A stretch of 5,060 bases of DNA from a bacterium. Lineage in GTDB: Bacteria > Verrucomicrobiota > Verrucomicrobiae > JAJYAR01. The notes beneath the pieces were generated by a model, which ran no database searches, was not told the DNA's origin, and saw nothing but the letters and a program-made list of their open reading frames with translations. A program made the position numbers and the translations under genes. Position 1 is the first letter of the stretch. Each line of letters opens with the position of its first letter. Below are positions 1 through 5,060 of the stretch, piece after piece. Where the stretch lies: positions 1-5,060 of the forward strand of contig JAJYAR010000242.1 of NCBI GenBank assembly GCA_021779435.1, in the 5' to 3' direction.

Positions 1-516
1 CGTATGGAACAAAGAACGCCGGCTCTTCGGCGCTTCGCAGTTCCAGCCCCCATCCTCAAGCTGCTCCCCCAGTAGCCGCTCGGCCAGTTCGTCGTTCGGT
101 CCCTTGAAATACGCGCCGACGCCAAGAATCCGTCCATTGATGCACGGCTCCGTCTCGCCCTGAAGAAACGGCCGGTTCTTCAGCGGCTTGAACACCAGCT
201 TCCTATCCACGCGCCCGATCGTCCTCCGGGCCGCCCCGCTCGCCGCCTCCAGCCCCAGGTCCTTCAACACCACGAGACTGTACAGCGTAACCAGCCACCC
301 CGGACCCTCCTTCGACCTGCCCCAGTTCCCGGCCAAAGACTGCCGCGCCAGAAGCCGCGCTCCCCAACCCTCCTTCGCCACGCGGGCCCGCTCAGCCGCA
401 ATCCCCTCCGAACCCTTGCCCGTGAGGTCCCGCATCACCTGCCACCGCATCGCCGGGTTCGAATCAAGCAGCCACCGGATCTCCGGCGCCCGCGGCGCGT
501 AATCGCTCAGCAGCAC
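1..516 (-). CDS. Alpha/alpha-toroid protein, squalene-cyclase/prenyltransferase-like (partial, C-terminus off the window)
   Basis: The reading frame is open from a GTG at 516 to the left edge, giving 172 residues without a stop. The N-terminal part (about residues 13-33, WLLDSNPAMRWQVMRDL) and EGWGARLLARQ (49-59) resemble a bacterial family of uncharacterised proteins with the squalene cyclase/prenyltransferase toroid fold. Two QW-like repeats are visible: Q59..G63-N-W65 and Q152-LED-G156-G-W158-N-C160. Between them lies a PCxNG motif (124-128). The end (about 158-172, WNCE...RSLFHT) matches the segment that in this family precedes the next helical repeat, so a substantial C-terminal part is probably missing. 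No signal peptide or membrane segment is seen, so it is probably cytoplasmic. An in-frame TAA (the stop of the upstream gene) lies 54 bases before the GTG and there is no ATG between, so GTG is the best start; ATG at codon 23 would cut into the conserved region. A catalytic role cannot be assigned: any DxDD-type acid motif would lie outside the window. Last gene of the apparent operon. Confidence 0.8.
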   Translation of the reverse strand, partial: MLLSDYAPRAPEIRWLLDSNPAMRWQVMRDLTGKGSEGIAAERARVAKEGWGARLLARQSLAGNWGRSKEGPGWLVTLYSLVVLKDLGLEAASGAARRTIGRVDRKLVFKPLKNRPFLQGETEPCINGRILGVGAYFKGPNDELAERLLGEQLEDGGWNCEAPKSRRSLFHT

Positions 517-519
517 CCG

Positions 520-525
520 TCCTTT
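520..525 (-). promoter_or_regulatory. Ribosome binding site of the toroid gene
   Basis: AAAGGA lies three bases upstream of the GTG at 516. The spacing is short, but it is the only purine-rich Shine-Dalgarno-like match close to this start, and it supports GTG as initiator because no ATG is available in frame upstream. Confidence 0.45.
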
Positions 526-567
526 ATAGCAAGGCCAGCCCCGCCCGCCGCTTCGCCCCCTCCCGCA

Positions 568-2334
568 TTACCGCGAACCCGTCTCGAACCCGTGCCGCTC
601 GACGATCCCTTTCCCCTCCCGCACCACAATCCACTCGTTCGCCTCGACGTCGTGCAACGTCTCCATCGCCCCCTCCGGCCATCGGATCGTAAGGTCTGCC
701 TTCGTCGCGCGGCCCAGTCCGAAGTGCACACGGAAATCCCCCTGCGAGATGTGAAACCCCCCGCTGCGCACTTCGTCGATCTGCTTATGCCCGTCCGCGC
801 TCAATGTAACCCGCGCCCCGATCGCGTCCCGGCCCAATGCCGTCACCAGCCGGACAGCCAGCGCGTTGCCCCGCGGAGCAAAGTTCTTCAGCAGCGACGG
901 AGGCTCGAACAGATTCACCACCACGATCTCCTCCGACCCGTCGTTATCTAGGTCTCCCACCGCGATACCCCGGGAAGAATGCAGCGCCGTGATTCCCGGC
1001 CCACCGGTCGACGACATGTCGTAAAACTGCCCGTCGCCCCGGTTCCAGAACAGTTGCCGCGGCTGTTTGAAATGCTCGCCCAGATGGTAGCTGTCGATAA
1101 ATGGGTACACGTGGCCGTCCGCCACAAAAAGGTCCGGCCGTCCGTCGTTATCGAAGTCCACGAACGCCGTCCCCCACTTCACATATTGCGTGTGAACCGC
1201 AAGTCCCGCGCGGCTGGTGACGTCGGCGAAGTTCCCGCCGCCCAGGTTCCGGTAGAGCGTGTCGGTGTCGTTGGAAAAGTTCGTCTTGAAGATGTCCAGC
1301 TTCCCGTCGCCGTCGTAGTCGCCCGCCGTCGCCCCCATGCCCGCTTGTTCCCGCCCGTCCTCGTTCACCGCAAGGCCGCTCATCATGCCCGTCTCCTCGA
1401 ACCTGCCGTCGCGTTTGTTGTGATAGAACAGACTCGGCGTCGAGTCGCACGTCACGTAAAAGTCCGGCCAGCCGTCGTTGTCGAAGTCCCCCGTCAGCAC
1501 CGTGAACCCGTAATACTCCGGCGGCGTCTCCACCCCCGCCTCTTTCGTCACGTCCACGAAATGCCCATGACGGTCGTTGTGGTACAGCGTCATCGTCTCG
1601 CCCTTCACAACTCGGGGAAACCAGGGCACCGGCACGCCGTTCCAGTTGCACCCGCTCTTGTCCCGCGGCCGAGGCGTGGACTGCGCGTCAAAATCCACAT
1701 AGTTCGCCACCACCAGATCCAGATAACCGTCCCGGTCGTAGTCGATGAACGCGCAGCCCGTGCTCCACCGCGGCTTCTCCCGGTACAGGCCCCGCTCGCG
1801 CGCTTCGTCGCGAAACTTCCCGTCGCCCAAGTTATGGAGGAACACGTTGTGGCCCCACTGCCCGATAAACAAGTCCACGCGCCCTTCGTTAAACGGATCC
1901 CCCGCGCACACCCCTTGCTCCCAACCCGTGTGCCCAATCCCCGCCTTCGCCGTCACGTCTTCAAAGCGCAGTCCCCCAAGGTTGTGGTAAAGGTGTGGCG
2001 CAAGCGTCGCCCCGCCCGGCTGCAACCGGTCGCCCTGCAGCAGAAAAATATCCGGAAGCCCGTCGTTGTCATAATCGAAAATCGCCACTCCCGTGCCCGT
2101 GTTCTCGACGATATAGGACTGGTCCGGTTCGCCGGAGATCACCTCCGCCCTCAGCCCCGCCTCCGCGGCCACGTCCCGGAAATCGGCCGACGGTGCGTGC
2201 ATTCCCGGCGGGAGTGGACGCACCGGCTGATCCGTCGCCCCCGTCGAAGCCATCTGAGAGAAAACCTTCGCCGCAAACAAAATGACGGCACAACCACCGG
2301 CCAGCGCCGCCGCGGCCCGGCTGCGCACCCGCAC
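568..2334 (-). CDS. CRTAC1-family protein: exported seven-bladed FG-GAP/VCBS propeller with C-terminal ASPIC/UnbV domain
   Basis: Product of 588 residues. The N-terminus has a basic stretch (RVRSR) and a hydrophobic core (about 7-26), which fits a Sec signal peptide or N-terminal anchor. Seven FG-GAP-type loops follow, the number expected for an integrin-like beta-propeller: D87-YDNDG, D146-PFNEG, D198-YDRDG, D283-FDNDG, D339-YDGDG, D393-FDNDG and D461-LDNDG. Loop 2 is degenerate; the others keep the Dx[DN]xDG calcium pattern. Residues about 501-574 form the ASPIC/UnbV domain, with DAIGARV, a SQGDFRVHFGLG stretch and IRWPEG. Members of this family are secreted or surface proteins; the bacterial ones have no established biochemical function. 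The open frame extends upstream of 2334, but that part overlaps the TPR gene and reads as low-complexity shadow. The start chosen is the GTG sharing one base with the TPR stop (TAGTG), preceded by GGAAGGG and followed at once by the signal peptide. The next GTG (2328) and an ATG at codon 28 are weaker choices; the latter would remove the signal. Confidence 0.9.
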   Translation of the reverse strand: MRVRSRAAAALAGGCAVILFAAKVFSQMASTGATDQPVRPLPPGMHAPSADFRDVAAEAGLRAEVISGEPDQSYIVENTGTGVAIFDYDNDGLPDIFLLQGDRLQPGGATLAPHLYHNLGGLRFEDVTAKAGIGHTGWEQGVCAGDPFNEGRVDLFIGQWGHNVFLHNLGDGKFRDEARERGLYREKPRWSTGCAFIDYDRDGYLDLVVANYVDFDAQSTPRPRDKSGCNWNGVPVPWFPRVVKGETMTLYHNDRHGHFVDVTKEAGVETPPEYYGFTVLTGDFDNDGWPDFYVTCDSTPSLFYHNKRDGRFEETGMMSGLAVNEDGREQAGMGATAGDYDGDGKLDIFKTNFSNDTDTLYRNLGGGNFADVTSRAGLAVHTQYVKWGTAFVDFDNDGRPDLFVADGHVYPFIDSYHLGEHFKQPRQLFWNRGDGQFYDMSSTGGPGITALHSSRGIAVGDLDNDGSEEIVVVNLFEPPSLLKNFAPRGNALAVRLVTALGRDAIGARVTLSADGHKQIDEVRSGGFHISQGDFRVHFGLGRATKADLTIRWPEGAMETLHDVEANEWIVVREGKGIVERHGFETGSR

Positions 2335-4946
2335 TAAGGAGCCCTTCCCGGCGGCGGCGCTTGCCCGCTCCTCGCCTGCTCGATCAGTACAAGTGCGCGC
2401 GCAATGTCGGGATCGGACGGTCTCAATGTCTTCGCCGTCAGCAATGCCCTTTCCCCATCCTTGATGTTCCCGGCCTGGCAATCGATCAGACCAAGATTCT
2501 TGTACAACTCGGCCTTCGCCGCACAATCCCCGCAGATGCCGATGGCCTCTTTCAATTGCCTCGCCGCCTCCGGCAAATCGTGCGCCCGCATCGACGCCAC
2601 CGCGTCGTTTTCCAGCGTCGCGGCCCGGTCCACAATCCGCCGCTTCCTCAGCACCGCCGAGTACTGCGCGATCAGCCGGTCGGCTTCCGCCGGATCCGTC
2701 GGCCGCAGCGCCCGCCCCAGACTCCACAGCGCCTGGCTGTACTCCGGATCCACGCCGATCGTCCGCTTCCACGCCCCGATCGCTTCCTTCGTCTTGCCCT
2801 CGTGTTCCAAACACTGCCCCAGCGAGTACCAGGCCGGCGCGTTGCGCGGCTCCAGTTTCACCACTGTCTCCAAAAGCGGAATCGCCGCCGCGTAGTCGCC
2901 CTGCTGCTTGGCGATCGCCGCAAGGTAGTATCGTGGCTCGGCCAGTTTCGGTCCCAGCCGCGCCGCGGCTTCAAAGTCGGGCCGCGCTTCCGAAATCTTG
3001 CCAAGATCAAACTCGATCCGCCCCCGGTTGAAATGCGCCGCCGCCGAATCCGGCGCGAGTTTCGTCGCCAATTTTGCTTCCGTCAGCGCCTCGGGAAAAT
3101 TGTAAGACCCCGCCAGCGCGATCGCCAGATCCAGATGCCCCGCCGCCCTTCCCGGCGCGAGTGTGGTCACCTTCCTCAGCAGCGCTATCCCCTCCGCGCT
3201 CTTCCCTACACGCGCTTTCACCCTCCCCGCCGCCGACAGAATCCGCACATCGTTCGGCGCCAGGCTCAGCGCTCGCTCCAACTCGGCCTCCGCCGCCCCA
3301 AAGTCGCCTTGCTGCGCCAGAATCAGGCCAAGGTTCAGATGCCCCTGCGCGTAGTTCGGATCGTCCTCGATCGCCTTGCGCAACTCCTTTTCCGCTCCGC
3401 TGCTATCGCCCTTCGCCGCCAGAATCACCGCAAGGTTCCCCCGCGCCGGCGCAAGTTGCGGATCCGCCTCGATCGCCTCGCGCAACAGCTTTTCCGCCGA
3501 TGCCGCGTCCCCCGCCTCGAGATCGTACCGCCCCAGTTCCCCCAGCGCCTCGCCCATCTTCGGATCAATCGCCAGAGCCCGCTGGAGCGCCTCGCGCGCC
3601 CCCGCCCTGTCGTGCGCCGCATCGAGCGCGATCGCAAGGTTGTATTCCGTGTGCGCGTTGCCCGGTTCCATCTCGATCATCCGCCGGTAAACTTCAACCG
3701 CCTTGGCCGCCTGTCCTGACTCTAAAAGTTCATTCGCCTGATTCCCCTGCGCCGCAACCTGGTTCTCCTTGAACGAATCTTCCTTCTCTTTCCGGAAAAC
3801 CCCCGCCGCTTTCGCCGCACCCGCCTCATCGCCCAGCGTCCGCAGAACCGTAGCCAGTTGAAACTGCGCCGAAGAATCCGTAGGCTTCAGTTCTACCGCC
3901 TTCCGCAAATGCGGCAGCGCCTCTTTCGGCTTGTCATTCCGCGCCATCACGAAGCCCAGCTCGTACTGCGCCTGCGCGTCCTCCGGCTTGCCCGCCACCG
4001 CTCGGCGTAGTTCCGGCTCCGCTTTCTCGTACTCTCCCAGCCCGCGCAGCACCGCCCCCAGCAACAAGTGGCCCTCCGCGTCCGCCGGGTGCTCTTTCAC
4101 ATACGCCTGCGCCGGCCCGAGAGCGTCCTGATAATCCGACACCGATGTCAGCGCCGTGATCATCGCCAGCGACGCTTCCCGCTTCGATGGGTCCAGCTTC
4201 ACTGTCGCCGCATATTCGTCCGCCGCTTCCCGAAACCGTCCCTGCTGCGCGTAGATATTGCCCAGGTTGAAGTGCGCCTCCGTCATCCCGGGGTGCGTGC
4301 GAAGAAGATCGGTCAGCATCCCGATCGCGTCCTTCGCATCCCCATCCTCGTACGTCGCGATCGCCAGCGACAGCGCCATATCTGCGGACCCGGGCTCCAG
4401 CGCCAGCGCCTGCTTCCAATACCCGATCGCCGCCTTGTACCGCCGCCCCGCCGACAGAGCCTGCGCAAGATGGTCCAGCGCGAAAACGGACTTCGGATCG
4501 ATCCGCAGCGCTTTCTCAAACTCCACCTGCGCCTCCTCGATCTGCTTCAGATCGAGCAGAACCGCGCCCAGCGAATTGTGTGCTCGCGCATCGCCGGGCG
4601 CGAGCTTCACCACCGCCCGGAACTCTTCGGCCGCCGCCGGAAGCTGGTTCATCCGCACCCGCGCCACGCCCAGGTCGTGATGCGCCTCCGCCGAGGAAGG
4701 CTCAACCCGCGCCGCCGCCTCAAATGCCGATACCGCGCACGCAAGATCCCCTTGCTGCGCAAACCACGCGCCAACCGCGTCCAGAACCCGGGCTGACGGA
4801 GTTGACTGAAGCGCTGCCGCGGCTTCCGCCGAGGGTTTGCACGTGGAAGGTAGCACCGCCCCCGCCAGCGCGGCGCTCCACGGGAGCCAGATCGTACTTA
4901 GTCGCGCCAGCCTCATGAAAACCCGGGAGACCGTATTATCTCGCAT
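2334..4946 (-). CDS. Exported multi-TPR repeat protein (about 22-23 TPRs)
   Basis: Product of 870 residues. The N-terminus (MRLARLS, then a hydrophobic stretch to about residue 35) looks like a signal peptide. The PSTC before Cys36 is a poor lipobox, so a lipoprotein is not supported. Nearly everything else is tetratricopeptide repeat with the usual W/L-G-Y/A-A-P pattern: nine units in exact 34-residue phase at 52-357, a looser repeat and charged linker (about 358-397, ending in a KEKEDSFKENQ-like stretch), one unit at about 398-430, nine more in exact phase at 431-736, then two or three degenerate units to about 847. A CGDC pair (805-808) lies in the C-terminal part, and the tail is proline-rich. 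TPR solenoids bind other proteins or peptides; there is no enzymatic domain, so a scaffold or adaptor outside the cytoplasm is likely. ATG 4946 overlaps the upstream gene by 11 bases; an alternative in-frame ATG at 4916 (codon 11) starts directly before the signal peptide. Flanked on both sides by CRTAC1-type genes, which are its probable partners. Confidence 0.92.
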   Translation of the reverse strand: MRDNTVSRVFMRLARLSTIWLPWSAALAGAVLPSTCKPSAEAAAALQSTPSARVLDAVGAWFAQQGDLACAVSAFEAAARVEPSSAEAHHDLGVARVRMNQLPAAAEEFRAVVKLAPGDARAHNSLGAVLLDLKQIEEAQVEFEKALRIDPKSVFALDHLAQALSAGRRYKAAIGYWKQALALEPGSADMALSLAIATYEDGDAKDAIGMLTDLLRTHPGMTEAHFNLGNIYAQQGRFREAADEYAATVKLDPSKREASLAMITALTSVSDYQDALGPAQAYVKEHPADAEGHLLLGAVLRGLGEYEKAEPELRRAVAGKPEDAQAQYELGFVMARNDKPKEALPHLRKAVELKPTDSSAQFQLATVLRTLGDEAGAAKAAGVFRKEKEDSFKENQVAAQGNQANELLESGQAAKAVEVYRRMIEMEPGNAHTEYNLAIALDAAHDRAGAREALQRALAIDPKMGEALGELGRYDLEAGDAASAEKLLREAIEADPQLAPARGNLAVILAAKGDSSGAEKELRKAIEDDPNYAQGHLNLGLILAQQGDFGAAEAELERALSLAPNDVRILSAAGRVKARVGKSAEGIALLRKVTTLAPGRAAGHLDLAIALAGSYNFPEALTEAKLATKLAPDSAAAHFNRGRIEFDLGKISEARPDFEAAARLGPKLAEPRYYLAAIAKQQGDYAAAIPLLETVVKLEPRNAPAWYSLGQCLEHEGKTKEAIGAWKRTIGVDPEYSQALWSLGRALRPTDPAEADRLIAQYSAVLRKRRIVDRAATLENDAVASMRAHDLPEAARQLKEAIGICGDCAAKAELYKNLGLIDCQAGNIKDGERALLTAKTLRPSDPDIARALVLIEQARSGQAPPPGRAP
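2342..2348 (-). promoter_or_regulatory. Ribosome binding site of the CRTAC1-family gene, inside the TPR gene
   Basis: GGAAGGG sits seven bases before the GTG at 2334, within the last codons of the TPR gene. It decides the start: together with the TAGTG stop/start overlap it points to translational coupling, and it discounts the longer open frame that reaches back to 2814. Confidence 0.65.
2739..3656 (-). repeat. TPR array 2: nine consecutive 102-base units
   Basis: Residues 431-736 form a second run of nine gapless 34-residue units, with inter-repeat turns such as IDPKM, DDPNY, LAPND, LEPRN and VDPEY. It is separated from array 1 by about 73 residues holding one degenerate repeat, a charged stretch and one recognisable unit out of phase with array 1. 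Confidence 0.85.
3876..4793 (-). repeat. TPR array 1: nine consecutive 102-base units
   Basis: Residues 52-357 of the TPR protein divide into nine 34-residue units without insertion or gap. Each unit has small residues at the TPR consensus positions and a Pro near its end (for example KLAPGD, RIDPKS, KLDPSK, ELKPTD). The units are clearly diverged at the sequence level, so this is an old protein-level repeat rather than a recent DNA tandem repeat. Confidence 0.85.
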
Positions 4947-5060
4947 CCTTTACTTCATCGCTAACTGACTCCGCCGGCTCCTTCACCACAATCACGCGGT
5001 CGCCGCGCACGTCCCGCAAAAGTTGCCGCTCCCCGGATGGCCACCGGATCTCCATCTCCC
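4936..5060 (-). CDS. CRTAC1-family protein, C-terminal end only (ASPIC/UnbV tail; partial)
   Basis: This short frame runs in from the right edge and ends at TAA (4938-4936). It encodes 40 complete residues beginning EMEIRWPSGERQLLRDV and ending EVKDAR. The IRWPSG...L.DV...VIVVKE pattern is the end of an ASPIC/UnbV domain. By eye it matches the corresponding tail of the 568-2334 product (IRWPEG...LHDV...WIVVRE) at 12 of 26 aligned positions. After the domain it has a short acidic/basic tail with no further motif. The rest of the protein, presumably a signal peptide and FG-GAP propeller, lies outside the window, so full family membership is inferred from the tail. The stop lies 11 bases inside the TPR gene if that gene starts at 4946, which suggests co-translation. 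Confidence 0.75.
   Translation of the reverse strand, partial: EMEIRWPSGERQLLRDVRGDRVIVVKEPAESVSDEVKDAR
4947..4956 (-). promoter_or_regulatory. Possible ribosome binding site of the TPR gene, inside the upstream gene
   Basis: GAAG lies six bases before the ATG at 4946, and AAAGG abuts that ATG directly. GAAG at that spacing is a modest Shine-Dalgarno match. No comparable purine run precedes the alternative ATG at 4916, which is preceded by a CCCGGGTTTTC stretch, so 4946 is slightly favoured. Confidence 0.4.

Noticed and set aside
188..502. Plus-strand open frame of 104 codons opposite the toroid gene
   Set aside because: Ser/Arg/Pro-rich composition with no recognisable motif, while the minus strand here encodes a protein with family motifs in an uninterrupted frame.
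517..567. Possible terminator or promoter between the CRTAC1-family and toroid genes
   Set aside because: No stem-loop with a T-run and no convincing -35/-10 pair is visible in these 51 bases; TATAA occurs but has no spaced partner and overlaps the ribosome binding site region.
2290..2300. Lipobox-like LAGGC in the CRTAC1-family signal region
   Set aside because: The Cys is followed directly by more hydrophobic residues (AVILFAA) and sits in the middle of the hydrophobic core, which does not fit a lipoprotein cleavage site.
979..2337. Long plus-strand open frame (452 codons) opposite the CRTAC1-family gene
   Set aside because: Its product is dominated by Arg, Pro, Val and His with no domain. 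It mirrors the codon pattern of the real minus-strand gene, as expected for antisense frames in GC-rich DNA.
2335..2814. N-terminal extension of the CRTAC1-family frame by 160 codons
   Set aside because: It lies wholly within the TPR gene, is Gly/Ala/Arg/Asp-rich without a domain, and would place the signal peptide in the middle of the protein. The GTG at 2334 with its ribosome binding site explains the gene better.
2361..3719. Long plus-strand open frame (452 codons) opposite the TPR gene
   Set aside because: It is an Arg/Pro-rich shadow of the TPR repeats. Its length matching the other antisense frame is coincidence; neither resembles a protein family.

Overview
The window is visibly GC-rich and packed with coding sequence, all on the minus strand. 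It most resembles an acidobacterial genome of the Solibacter/Bryobacter type, because secreted CRTAC1-like proteins (FG-GAP/VCBS propeller plus ASPIC/UnbV domain) next to very long TPR proteins are abundant there. This is inferred from family knowledge; a planctomycete or verrucomicrobial source is not excluded. No rRNA, tRNA, CRISPR array, insertion sequence or clear terminator is visible.

In transcription order (right to left) there are four genes. (1) 5060-4936: the last 40 codons of a gene cut by the window edge, whose product ends in an ASPIC/UnbV-type tail. (2) 4946-2334: an 870-residue exported protein made almost entirely of TPR repeats, arranged as two gapless arrays of nine 34-residue units joined by a degenerate linker. 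(3) 2334-568: a 588-residue exported CRTAC1-family protein, a seven-bladed FG-GAP propeller followed by ASPIC/UnbV, with one degenerate calcium loop. (4) 516-1: the first 172 residues of an alpha/alpha-toroid (squalene-cyclase/prenyltransferase-like) protein, cut by the left edge.

Genes 1/2 overlap by 11 bases, genes 2/3 share one base (TAGTG), and genes 3/4 are 51 bases apart, so they look like one operon with translational coupling across the first three. Two CRTAC1-type proteins flank a large TPR scaffold, and all appear to be exported. A plausible reading is an extracytoplasmic protein-protein assembly in which the TPR solenoid binds or organises the propeller proteins. The substrate is unknown and the role of the toroid protein is open. 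The most interesting point is this coupled CRTAC1-TPR-CRTAC1-toroid arrangement; no member has an assigned biochemical function that can be read from the sequence.
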